DNA of 37,463 nt, taken from positions 1 to 37,463 of the forward strand of contig JACQTF010000003.1 of assembly GCA_016210925.1 (NCBI GenBank), in the 5' to 3' direction. The notes below the pieces were generated by a model. The model was not told the DNA's origin. It was given only the letters and a program-made list of their open reading frames with translations, and searched no databases. The position numbers and the translations under genes were made by a program. Positions 1-8,696 of the stretch are shown here, in pieces. This DNA is from Acidobacteriota bacterium (GTDB lineage Bacteria; Acidobacteriota; UBA6911; JACQTF01). Position 1 is the first letter of the stretch. Each line of letters opens with the position of its first letter.

Positions 1-1
1 G

Positions 2-865
2 AGAGAGGGTCAAAGGATACGGTTCGAGAAACGAGGCCCTTCCTGGTACCTGACGGTCCCGGTCAAGGACGGAGTGGAAGTTGAGAAGCTGGATGCGCTC
101 CTCAATTCTCTTCAATACGGCGAAGTGGCCGCCTTCATCTCCGAAGGCGGGTCCCCTCTTCAGCCCTACGGGCTGGACAGGCCGGGCGTGGAGGTCGAGC
201 TCACCGACGAAGCAGGTCGCAGGTTTTTGTTGAAGGTGGGCCGTCGCCGAGACCCCTCGGACCCCCCTCCCGTTGCGGCGGCTGACACCAGCAATCCCAC
301 CTACTACGCCCTGGACGAATCGCGCCCCCAAGTCCTGGCCATCTTCGACGTCCTTTACACCCAGTTGCGGGAAGCGCTGTTCTACTTTCGAGAGAAGATC
401 CTGTGGGACATCGAGCCGGACCAGGTGGAGACGGTCCGCCTCAGGAATCGGAAGGGGAGCTACGAGTTCTATCGGGACCCTTCCAGCCAATGGAAGGTCA
501 AAGACCCCGCTTCGTTCCGCGATCGAGGCGTGAGGTGGTACAAGCTTTTCGCGGCCATCGACCGGGTCCCGGTGACCGACAAGATCGATCGCTACGAGAA
601 TCTGCGGGGCTTCGGCCTCCACGACCCGGATGTCCGGGTGGAAGTCCGTTCCCGCGGGGAGACCCGGGGTTTCTCAGGTGGCCGCTCCCCGTCGGGGGGC
701 TGCTATCTGAAGAGGGATGATTCTCCCACCGTGATGAGCGTGGATGGGGCGGAATACGCGGAACTGGAATTTTCGCTGCCCGAACTGTTGGAACCATCCG
801 AGTCTGGGGCCGCGTCTCAGGGAGGGCCGGCGTCTGAAAAGACGAGGAGGCCGGGCAACCCGTGA
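2..865 (+). CDS. DUF4340-like protein, 5' end truncated by the window edge
   Basis: Frame stays open upstream of the listed GTG at 74 back to the window edge (REGQRIRFEKRGPSWYLTVPVKDGVEVEKLDALLNSL...), with a repeated W.LT.P...LD.LL pattern typical of DUF4340. Confidence 0.6.
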   Translation, partial: REGQRIRFEKRGPSWYLTVPVKDGVEVEKLDALLNSLQYGEVAAFISEGGSPLQPYGLDRPGVEVELTDEAGRRFLLKVGRRRDPSDPPPVAAADTSNPTYYALDESRPQVLAIFDVLYTQLREALFYFREKILWDIEPDQVETVRLRNRKGSYEFYRDPSSQWKVKDPASFRDRGVRWYKLFAAIDRVPVTDKIDRYENLRGFGLHDPDVRVEVRSRGETRGFSGGRSPSGGCYLKRDDSPTVMSVDGAEYAELEFSLPELLEPSESGAASQGGPASEKTRRPGNP

Positions 866-984
866 GGGATCAGGGTCTTGATCCGAAGGAATGCCCCGTT
901 CGGACGGATCGGGGTTGACAGTTCCAGGTAGCTCCTGGTATGCGTAGACGTGCAAGCCGGACTTTCCGCAGGAGCCCAACAACG

Positions 985-1299
985 ATGTCGGTGCTGGAGA
1001 CACCAAGCTGCGCGATCCCGGCCTTCGTGGAGGAAGATCTCGAAACGGAGGTTTGCCGTCTCCGCAAGCGGGTGGAGGCGGAGCCCGGGCGGGCTGACCT
1101 GCGCATCGAACTCGCGCAACTCCTCTCCCGATCCGGACGGGTGAAAGAGGCCCTGGTCGAGGCGCGGCGCGCCGTGGAACTGGATCGCTCAGACCCCGAA
1201 GGGCACGTGTTGCTCGCGGTCCTCCTGCGCCTCAATGGTTTGGTGGCAGAGGCCGAACAGGAGAAGTCCATCGGCCTGCACATCCAACACCACGAGTGA
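985..1299 (+). CDS. Small TPR-type protein
   Basis: MSVLETPSCAIPAFVEEDLETEVCRLRKRVEAEPGRADLRIELAQLLSRSGRVKEALVEARRAVELDRSDPEGHVLLAVLLRLNG; helix-turn-helix TPR pattern. ATG at 985 preferred over the longer ORF start. Confidence 0.6.
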   Translation: MSVLETPSCAIPAFVEEDLETEVCRLRKRVEAEPGRADLRIELAQLLSRSGRVKEALVEARRAVELDRSDPEGHVLLAVLLRLNGLVAEAEQEKSIGLHIQHHE

Positions 1300-1369
1300 T
1301 AGCCTGGAGGGCCGGAGGATCCGGCCCGGTCAAGCCTCCAGCTATCAGCTTTCTGGAGGAGACATTGTC

Positions 1370-2857
1370 ATGAACGGAAAGAAGACGTCTGCGGCGCTTG
1401 CGTTGGCGCTGATTCTGACAGGTCTTTGCGGCCTGCGGTTCTCGGTTTCGGCAGAGCCTCCCGCCGTGGACTATCTCAAGCCCAAGGCGCCCCTGGTCCC
1501 GAAGATCACCTCCGTGGACCAGCTCATGTCCAACGTCCGGCACATCATCGAGCGCAACGTCCCTCGGGATCAAAGGGCGGGGTACAACATCAAGGGGGGC
1601 GAGAAGGTCTTGATGATCATGTACAGCCACTATGATCCCATGATCGTGGAGGCTTTCATCAAGGGTTTCAAGGAGAAAAATTGCACGGTGGATGTGATTA
1701 CGCTGGACTATCCGCCCCGTACTCCGGAGGGCCGGGTCAAGCAAATGAGGGCCTTGCTGAACCAGAAGGGGAAGATTCGCGGGAAGGACACCTGGATTCG
1801 CCGCGCTGCCAAGGAATACGACGCGGCGGTCGGGCAGGACTTCACGGGCGACGAGCTGAGCGATCCCATTGTTCGCTTCGGCCACGAATTCCAGTGGCCC
1901 AATCGCTATGTGCTGGCGGACCCGGGCGTCAAGTTCCCCAACGACCTGAACAAGGCGATCGATCGAAAGATTTGGGAAGTCATCCGCCAGGCGGCCAAGG
2001 TCCACCTGACGGACCCGCAGGGCACAGACGTTCGGTTTACGTGGTTTCCGGAGCAATGGCTGCTCGTGGAAGGCGACTACCCTGGAATGGAGCCCAGCCC
2101 TGGTTTTGCCAACCACATCTTCGGTCCTGGGGCGTCGGAAAATCCCATCATCCCCGGGCATATCATGGCCTATCCCCGGGGCGGGGAGATTCCTGAAGCT
2201 GACCTGGAGGGGATCGTGGTGGGATCCTACGGCGATGGTGGTACGCTTTCAGAACCCATCAAGCTCAGTTACAAGCGCAGCGAGATTCAGAACATTGACG
2301 GGGGCAGCGAGTACGGCAGAGCGTGGCTGGAAAATCTCCAGTTGACCGACGACATCAAGTTTCCCCATTATCCGCGGCCGGGCACCCGTTGGCTGACCGA
2401 GATCAGCATCGGCACCAACCCCAAAATCCGGGGTCCCGTGGATGCTCCGGAACTCAGGGCCGATCCGTATTATTGGAAGCACGTTCCGCAACATGAAGGC
2501 TATGTGCGTGATCGGACGGGCGTCATTCACGTGGGCCACGGCGCTCGCTCCAGCCAGAACTGGGCGGATGTCCGCGGTTTCCAGGTCAATCACTTCCATG
2601 TTCACATCTACTTTTCGACCTATGAGGTGCAGACCCGGGACGGCCGCACGGTGAAGATCCTCGACAACGGGCACGCCACCGTCCTGGAGGACCCGGAAAT
2701 TCGTCAGATGGCTTCCAAGTACGGCAATGCGGACGAGATCCTGTCGGAGGACTGGATTCCCTACCTGGATTCCAAGACGAATATTGTGGAGCCGCCGAAG
2801 GGTAAAGTGGTGTCGTGGGACGAGTTCGTCAAGTCCCTCCCTGCGGCACTTCGTTAG
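1370..2857 (+). CDS. Exported NicX/M29-aminopeptidase-superfamily-like protein (paralog 1)
   Basis: Signal peptide MNGKKTSAALALALILTGLCGLRFSVSA; motif VHLTDPQGTDVRF resembles the NicX/M29 EGTDL signature; histidine-rich NHFHVHIYF near the C terminus. GGAGGA RBS 10 nt upstream of ATG 1370. Confidence 0.6.
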   Translation: MNGKKTSAALALALILTGLCGLRFSVSAEPPAVDYLKPKAPLVPKITSVDQLMSNVRHIIERNVPRDQRAGYNIKGGEKVLMIMYSHYDPMIVEAFIKGFKEKNCTVDVITLDYPPRTPEGRVKQMRALLNQKGKIRGKDTWIRRAAKEYDAAVGQDFTGDELSDPIVRFGHEFQWPNRYVLADPGVKFPNDLNKAIDRKIWEVIRQAAKVHLTDPQGTDVRFTWFPEQWLLVEGDYPGMEPSPGFANHIFGPGASENPIIPGHIMAYPRGGEIPEADLEGIVVGSYGDGGTLSEPIKLSYKRSEIQNIDGGSEYGRAWLENLQLTDDIKFPHYPRPGTRWLTEISIGTNPKIRGPVDAPELRADPYYWKHVPQHEGYVRDRTGVIHVGHGARSSQNWADVRGFQVNHFHVHIYFSTYEVQTRDGRTVKILDNGHATVLEDPEIRQMASKYGNADEILSEDWIPYLDSKTNIVEPPKGKVVSWDEFVKSLPAALR

Positions 2858-2929
2858 AAACCTGAAACTAAGAAACTGGGCATGAGTTTCCGTTTCGGGT
2901 TCAGGTCTCGGGTTTCGGGTTTGGGTTTG
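2858..2929. repeat. AAACCTGAAAC / GTTTCGGGTTCAGGT imperfect inverted repeat, family A copy 1
   Basis: AAACCTGAAACTAAGAAACTGGG ... AGTTTCCGTTTCGGGTTCAGGT between convergent CDS; starts at the base after the TAG stop. Confidence 0.65.
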
Positions 2930-4441
2930 TCAGGGATAGAGGCGCTGGTCCAGAAGCTTTCCGTACGCGCGCCGGTCCTCGCGCTTGAGCCAGGCGGCCG
3001 GGTCCGGAGCGTAGTCCTTCCAATAATCGCCTTCGCAGTTGATTCCCGGCAGGGCGGGGATCCACACCTCTCGGAGTAGCTCCTCCGCGTTTCCGTATTT
3101 CGCAGCCACGGCTTTGACTGCGGGGTCATCGAGCGCAGCGAGATGGCCCTTGTCTACCACGTTCACCGTGCGGCCGTCGCGCAAACGGGCGGTGTAAGTG
3201 AGGAAGTACAGGTGGACGTGGAAGTGAGCCACGGGAAGCCCGCGTTCCACGGCCCAGGACGTATCGTCCCGGGTGCCGATTCCCAGGTGCATGACGCCGC
3301 TGCGATTTCGGTCGTGTGTCCAGGCGGATCGAGCAGCCACAGACTCGAATGCATTAAACGGCCGCCAGATCTTCGGGTGGGCTCCAATGGAACCCTCCAC
3401 CAGCCATCCCACCCCGGGGCCGGGATAGTGGGGATAGCGAACGTCTTTGGCGCTGGCGAGATATTCCCGCCAGAGGTCACCGAAGTAACCCCCGCCTTCC
3501 AGCTTCGTGACACGGCTCTTTTCCAGCGTTACCTTCACGTAGGGATAGGGTCCGGAGTGGTCGATGGTGCCGGCGATGACGCCCCGGGCGTCCGACCCGT
3601 CAAAAATCTGGGTGGGCACCGCCATCAGGTGGCTGGAAATTTGCGGGATCTCAGATGCTCCCGGGCGCCGACGGCGTCCCGTGTCCAGATACTTCGGGTG
3701 GGTGCCTTCCAGGACCTCCCACTGTTCCTTCGGATAAGAAAACCGAAGGTCGGTTCCCTCCGGATCCGTCAAGTGAACCTCGTCGGCCTGGCGGATGACC
3801 TCCCAGGCCTTCCGGTCGATGGCCTCGATGATCTCGTAAGGATACTGGACCGCGGGATCAGCCAGCAGTTCGCGCGTGGGCCAGTGGAACTCGTAGTCGT
3901 ACGTTGAGCCTGTACGAACAGCGTTGACCCAGGTGGAGTTCAGGTAGGCCGGGGAGACCATCAAGTCATATTTTTGCTTGGCGGCGTAATCTTCCAGGTC
4001 CAACATGGCCTGGCGGTCCCACGCGACCTTGTCGGTTTTGCCCCGGACCGCCAGCTCCATGGGCAACGTGGAGTCCCACACTTCCTCGGGACCCTGCAGG
4101 ATCACCACGTCCACGCGGCAGTTCTTTTCTCGAAAGGCGCGGCGGAACGCCTCGATCGCCCAGGGGTCCGTGTAGCTGTGGACCACGAAGACGACTTTCT
4201 CCCCGCCCCGGATCCCGTAGCCCGGGAATTGATTTCCCGTGTACGGCTTTTTTCGCGTGATGATGTGCCGGGCGTTGGCCAGCAGCTCCTCCACGGTGCC
4301 GACCTTGGGTATGTCGGGGTATCGGGGTGCGGGATAGGAAAAGGATTGAGGCCGGCTTGCTGCCGGACCGGTTCGAGTGGGAAACGCTCGAAAAAGCACG
4401 GTCCACAAAAGGACGACGACAGCGATGCGTGGCAAGGTCAC
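2930..4441 (-). CDS. Exported NicX/M29-aminopeptidase-superfamily-like protein (paralog 2)
   Basis: Paralogous to 1370..2857 (GGEKVVFVVHSYTDPWAIEAFRRAFREKNCRVDVV; VHLTDPEGTDLRFS; AHFHVHLYFLTY). GTG start at 4441 gives an N-terminal hydrophobic segment VTLPRIAVVVLLWTVLF. Confidence 0.6.
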   Translation of the reverse strand: MTLPRIAVVVLLWTVLFRAFPTRTGPAASRPQSFSYPAPRYPDIPKVGTVEELLANARHIITRKKPYTGNQFPGYGIRGGEKVVFVVHSYTDPWAIEAFRRAFREKNCRVDVVILQGPEEVWDSTLPMELAVRGKTDKVAWDRQAMLDLEDYAAKQKYDLMVSPAYLNSTWVNAVRTGSTYDYEFHWPTRELLADPAVQYPYEIIEAIDRKAWEVIRQADEVHLTDPEGTDLRFSYPKEQWEVLEGTHPKYLDTGRRRRPGASEIPQISSHLMAVPTQIFDGSDARGVIAGTIDHSGPYPYVKVTLEKSRVTKLEGGGYFGDLWREYLASAKDVRYPHYPGPGVGWLVEGSIGAHPKIWRPFNAFESVAARSAWTHDRNRSGVMHLGIGTRDDTSWAVERGLPVAHFHVHLYFLTYTARLRDGRTVNVVDKGHLAALDDPAVKAVAAKYGNAEELLREVWIPALPGINCEGDYWKDYAPDPAAWLKREDRRAYGKLLDQRLYP

Positions 4442-4520
4442 GGGACGCAAAAAGAGAGGGAGCGGCTCCGCCAGCTCCCGGAAGCAGGGCGTTTCTCCCG
4501 GGAGCTGGCGAGAGGCCTGG

Positions 4521-7500
4521 TTAGAAGATGAACTTAAGCGAGAGCTGGACTTGCCGGTTCTTGGTGGCCGTGCTGGTGATCCGGCCCACGTTACCCGGCA
4601 CGCGCCCTTGCCGGTCGAACACAACCGGGCGGCCGGGGTTGGAGAAGTTGGCGTGGTTCAGAACGTTGAAAAGCTCCAGACGGAACTGCAGGTACCGCTC
4701 TTCGTCGATGTACGTGTTCTTTTGAATGGTGGTATCAAACGTGACCACGCCATCTCCCACGCCTGTGCCCTTTCCAAGGTTGCCCAGGAAGCCCGCCGCG
4801 GGAAAGAGGAACGCGCCGGGATCAAACCAACGGCCGGGGGCACCCGTGCTGGGGATCTTGTTCCTGCCGGGCAACACGTCGGGCCTCTGACCGCCGGCAC
4901 CGCGAGAGCTCAGGGTCTGGGCTTGATCAGAGCCCAGGCTGGGGGTGTAGGGGTTGCCGTTGGCGGCCAACAGGATCCCGCCCCACTGCCAGCCGTTGGC
5001 GATCTTGCCCGCTGCGCCGCTCAGCTTGGGGATGGGCAGCTCGTACGTGTAGTTGAAGACGAAGTTTTGCCGGACGTCGAAATCGGACAGGCCCCGATTG
5101 AACTTGCTGTCCCAGAAGAAGGGGTACAGGTTGCTGTTTCCGAGGTCCTTTTCGTTGAAGACGCCGGAGGCATCATCCAGGCTCTTGGAGAGGGTGTAGG
5201 CCGCCTGGAGTTGCACGCCGTGGCTGAATCGCTTGTTGAATCCCACCTGCAGGCCGTGGTAGTGAGACTGAGCGTCCAGGGACTGGGTCTTCAAACCGCT
5301 GAAATTGGGATTTCGGCGGGGCGTTCCTGCTCGGAAAAACAGGCGGCCGTCAGGCAGCACCTCCTCGTTTCGAATGTTTCCATCCTCCGCGATTCGCTTC
5401 AGGTGGACGCCCCGGTAGCCCACGTAGCCCACCGTCGCCACCATGTTGCCCGGGAGCTGTCGCTGGACGTTCAGATTGAACTGCATGCTGTACGGCTGGC
5501 TGGCGTTGAAGTCGAACCACTCCCCTTCGATGAGCGGCACACCGCTCGTCACAAACTTCTGGAAAGCCCGCGTGGGGAAGTCGCCCTGGGATATGATCCC
5601 CGTGAGATTGGCTCGGCTGAAGAACGGGGGAACCCGGACGCCGAAACCGCCGCTGAAATAGTGGCTGAGGATCTGGTCGTAGAAGATGCCGAAACCGGCG
5701 CGAACCGCCGTCTTGCCGCTGCCCGTGGGGTCCCACGCCAGGCCCAACCGAGGGGCGAAGTTCAACAGTGAGGGATTATCGAAGATCTTCCCCACCGTGA
5801 ACTGCGGATCGGTGAAGTTCCTCAAGTTTGAAACTTTCCCGTTGACTTCTGTGAGGTCGGTGATGAACTCGTATCGCACACCGGCGTTCAACGTCAGATT
5901 GGACTTGACCTTGATGTCGTCCTGGAAGTAGAAGCCAATCAGGTTCTGGCGAAAGCCCCGCACGGTATCCGATCCGGGGACCTGCGTCCGGAACAGTTCG
6001 GGGATGTTTCTAAGAAAGTCCGGAATCGACCCGAATCTGAAGTTGCCATTTTCCTGGTTGGTCGAGTTCATGTTCATGTGAATCCGCTCCACATTGGCGC
6101 CGAACTTCATGGAGTGCCGGCCCCGGTTCCAGTTCAGGTCATCCCTCCACTGAAACACGTTGTAGGCGAACAGATCCAGGTCTGTCGCCCCTGGTCCCCC
6201 GGGAAAACCCTCCAAGCCCGTGATGTCGATCAGGCCCATGGGCCGGCCGGGGACGAAGCTGATGTTGGGCAGATCGACGATCGGCGTCAGCCGGCCGTTG
6301 AAGGTCAACGTCCGGTTGAAGCCGAAGGTGAAGGCGTTTAAGGTCGTGGGCGAGGCGATGCTCCTCAGATCGAAGGTGAAAAACTGGCGTCGCGAGCCGG
6401 CGTTGTTGTCGTTGATCTTGAGGGAGTCCGGACGCACGATCGAGGCGTCATCGAAGGTGTAGCGGACGAAATAGCTGTGGGAACCGGACAACTGATGGTC
6501 CACCTTGCCGACGACGAAGTCCTCTTCCGTCGCTGCCGTCGTGGCGACAGCGAATTCTCCGGTGTCACCCCCTGAAAAGATCCTGCCGTTGGGTAGGGGA
6601 TAAAGGTCCAGGATGGGTTTGATCGCTGGATCCACGGTGACCCGCCCTGTGGAAAGATTTCCCTCTTTTGCCGACTGGGTCAGCACGGTGGAGATGCTGG
6701 TGAGCCCCAACCCTTCCCGGAGGCCTTCGTAGTTGGCGAAAAAGAAGGCCTTGTCCTTGACGATGGGACCGCCCGCGGCACCGCCGAACTGGTTCCGCTT
6801 AAACTCAGGGTTCACCTTCTTCCTTAACGTAGGGTCCCATTTGTCAAAGAAGTTGGCTGCGTCCAGGTTATCGTTCCGGAGGAAGTGGAAGACCGACCCG
6901 TGCAGCTCGTTCGTCCCGGATCGGGAAACGGAGCTGATGACACCGCCGGCGGAGCGCCCGTACTCAGCCGAGTAGGTGTTGGTGAGGACTTGAAATTCGC
7001 GAATGGCCTCGACCCCAAGGTTGCCTCCCGTGATGGCTCCTGGGGTGGTGTTGGCGTAGTCGTTGGCGTCGGTCCCGTCCAGCAGGAAGGCGTTGGCATT
7101 GGTGCGGCCTCCGGAGACGGACAACTTCACACCCAGTCCCCGGCCGATGGCCGCCGAGCTGTTGCCCTGGTCCACCTTCGACCCGGTTTGGGTGATGAGC
7201 ACCCCCGGTTGTAGGGTTGCCAGCTGGATAAAGTCCCGGCCGTTCAAAGGCAGGTCGCGGATCTTCTTGTCGTCCACCAGTTCTGCCATCGTGGCCGACG
7301 TGGTGCTCACCAGAGAGGCTTCCCCGGTCACCACGATGCGCTCGGAGATCTCACCGACCTTCAGGCTGAAATTCACCACGGCTTCCCGGCCCACCGTCAG
7401 CTTGATGCCGCTGCGGACCGCGGTCTGGAACCCGGGAAGCTCCGCCTGGACTTCGTAGTCGCCCAAGTCCAGGGCCGTGGCCCGGTAGGTGCCCTGGTCG

Positions 7501-7691
7501 CTGGTGACCAGCGTTCGGGCGATGCCCGTGGCCACGTTTTTCACCGTGAGGCTGACCCCCGGCAGTACCGCCCCCGTTTCGTCCATGACGGTCCCGGAGA
7601 TGGTCCCCGTGGTCACCTGGCCTACCAGCGGCGCGCACAGGCATGCCAGGAATAACATCGTCATCCAAGGTGCGAAATAAATCCGTCTCAT
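4521..7691 (-). CDS. TonB-dependent receptor with N-terminal carboxypeptidase-regulatory-like domain (Oar-like)
   Basis: MRRIYFAPWMTMLFLACLCAPLVGQVTTGTISGTVMDETGAVLPGVSLTVKN...; plug region LPLNGRDFIQLATLQPG; FRLELFNVLNHANFSNPGRP; C-terminal LSLKFIF ending in aromatic residue. Confidence 0.9.
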   Translation of the reverse strand: MRRIYFAPWMTMLFLACLCAPLVGQVTTGTISGTVMDETGAVLPGVSLTVKNVATGIARTLVTSDQGTYRATALDLGDYEVQAELPGFQTAVRSGIKLTVGREAVVNFSLKVGEISERIVVTGEASLVSTTSATMAELVDDKKIRDLPLNGRDFIQLATLQPGVLITQTGSKVDQGNSSAAIGRGLGVKLSVSGGRTNANAFLLDGTDANDYANTTPGAITGGNLGVEAIREFQVLTNTYSAEYGRSAGGVISSVSRSGTNELHGSVFHFLRNDNLDAANFFDKWDPTLRKKVNPEFKRNQFGGAAGGPIVKDKAFFFANYEGLREGLGLTSISTVLTQSAKEGNLSTGRVTVDPAIKPILDLYPLPNGRIFSGGDTGEFAVATTAATEEDFVVGKVDHQLSGSHSYFVRYTFDDASIVRPDSLKINDNNAGSRRQFFTFDLRSIASPTTLNAFTFGFNRTLTFNGRLTPIVDLPNISFVPGRPMGLIDITGLEGFPGGPGATDLDLFAYNVFQWRDDLNWNRGRHSMKFGANVERIHMNMNSTNQENGNFRFGSIPDFLRNIPELFRTQVPGSDTVRGFRQNLIGFYFQDDIKVKSNLTLNAGVRYEFITDLTEVNGKVSNLRNFTDPQFTVGKIFDNPSLLNFAPRLGLAWDPTGSGKTAVRAGFGIFYDQILSHYFSGGFGVRVPPFFSRANLTGIISQGDFPTRAFQKFVTSGVPLIEGEWFDFNASQPYSMQFNLNVQRQLPGNMVATVGYVGYRGVHLKRIAEDGNIRNEEVLPDGRLFFRAGTPRRNPNFSGLKTQSLDAQSHYHGLQVGFNKRFSHGVQLQAAYTLSKSLDDASGVFNEKDLGNSNLYPFFWDSKFNRGLSDFDVRQNFVFNYTYELPIPKLSGAAGKIANGWQWGGILLAANGNPYTPSLGSDQAQTLSSRGAGGQRPDVLPGRNKIPSTGAPGRWFDPGAFLFPAAGFLGNLGKGTGVGDGVVTFDTTIQKNTYIDEERYLQFRLELFNVLNHANFSNPGRPVVFDRQGRVPGNVGRITSTATKNRQVQLSLKFIF

Positions 7692-7763
7692 AGGTTCTCC
7701 CCTTTTGCTTTTTGGAAGATTCGCGCTGCCGAGGGTCTTTGCCAATAAGACCAGATCACTGTT

Positions 7764-7793
7764 CTTATAGAATAGGAACTCGGTGATTGTCAA
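7764..7793 (-). promoter_or_regulatory. Sigma70-like promoter P1 proximal to the TonB receptor
   Basis: Minus strand TTGACA (7793-7788), 18 nt spacer, TATAAG (7769-7764). Confidence 0.5.
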
Positions 7794-7796
7794 ATC

Positions 7797-7828
7797 CTTT
7801 CCGGCCCACCGTGAGCTTGATGCCGCTG
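7797..7828 (-). pseudogene. Short fragment of TonB-receptor coding sequence (SGIKLTVGR region) between P1 and P2
   Basis: ctttccggcccaccgtgagcttgatgccgctg matches 7382..7413 of the receptor gene at 30 of 32 positions. Confidence 0.55.
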
Positions 7829-7902
7829 TGGCCCGCAACTGCCACAGGGCAGAAGCCCTGTCGCTCGCTCAAGCTTGGCAAAAATGTCAAACTGATGCCT
7901 TC

Positions 7903-7932
7903 TTTATAAAACGGGAGTTTGCCTATTGTCAA
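7903..7932 (-). promoter_or_regulatory. Sigma70-like promoter P2, distal and similar to P1
   Basis: Minus strand TTGACA (7932-7927), 18 nt spacer, TATAAA (7908-7903); flanking sequence resembles P1. Confidence 0.5.
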
Positions 7933-8098
7933 CCCTTTTAGCGAGGGCTTCGGGGCAGGGCGGTCGAGGGCTGCCGCGCCCGGCGAGGAGGTGCGCTATT
8001 TGAAGGCGGCGGGGAGCGACGTGAAGGGTCGGTGTCTCGCTTTCCGCGGTCTTTGAAGGGGCACTGTGTTAACCTGCCGAACTAAGGGGAGGTGAAAC

Positions 8099-8680
8099 GT
8101 GAAGAATCGCATGGCTCGCGCTGGAATTTTCGTCATCCTGTCCGCCTCCTGCCTCGCCCAAAACGCCACGGAAGAACGGATCCAGCGGTTTTACGGCGAG
8201 CCCACGCTGAAGATCACCGCGGAAGGCGTGGTGGAGGGAACTTACGGGAGCCGGGTCCAGATGAACGCAGAGCAATGGCAGCAAGCCTTGCGATTTCGGG
8301 GCACGTGGTACGAGCTGGATGCCGGCTCGATGTGGCAATACGGCCTCGAGAAGCTTGGTTCTGGTTACATCACGCGCTTTTATTTCGTGCGCGGCACCGT
8401 GGCCGTGACCCAGACGCTGTGCCCGCCCCGTGGCGTCCAACGCGCGGTGAGCGAGGTGCTGGGTGACAAATATCGAGTTCTGGATCAAAGGGAAGGAAAA
8501 GAGCTGCGCTCGTACTTGGTAGAGTCTGGAAAGGTGCACCTGGAAATTCACGCCCCGGGCCACTCCTCCGGTAAAGGAGATTGGTTGCAAGACCGGACAG
8601 TGGAGGTCAGCATCGTGGACCCCAGCCTGTGCACAAGAAAACCTGAAACTCTAAAACCTGAAACCCAGGACAGCCTTTGA
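8099..8680 (+). CDS. Exported protein of unknown function
   Basis: GTG start at 8099 after GGGGAGG RBS; signal-like MKNRMARAGIFVILSASCLAQ; C terminus runs into the AAACCTGAAAC repeat. Confidence 0.6.
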   Translation: MKNRMARAGIFVILSASCLAQNATEERIQRFYGEPTLKITAEGVVEGTYGSRVQMNAEQWQQALRFRGTWYELDAGSMWQYGLEKLGSGYITRFYFVRGTVAVTQTLCPPRGVQRAVSEVLGDKYRVLDQREGKELRSYLVESGKVHLEIHAPGHSSGKGDWLQDRTVEVSIVDPSLCTRKPETLKPETQDSL

Positions 8681-8692
8681 GTTTCAGGTTTT
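8638..8692. repeat. AAAACCTGAAACTC / GAGTTTCAGGTTTT inverted repeat, family A copy 2
   Basis: Exact 14 nt arms at 8638-8651 and 8679-8692, plus another AAAACCTGAAAC at 8653-8664. Confidence 0.8.
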
Positions 8693-8696
8693 GTTT

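Noticed and set aside
1232-2161. 309-aa minus-strand ORF
   Set aside because: Antisense to the NicX-like gene; no domain motif.
4377-5771. 464-aa plus-strand ORF
   Set aside because: Antisense to the TonB receptor; no recognisable motifs and composition typical of a shadow ORF.
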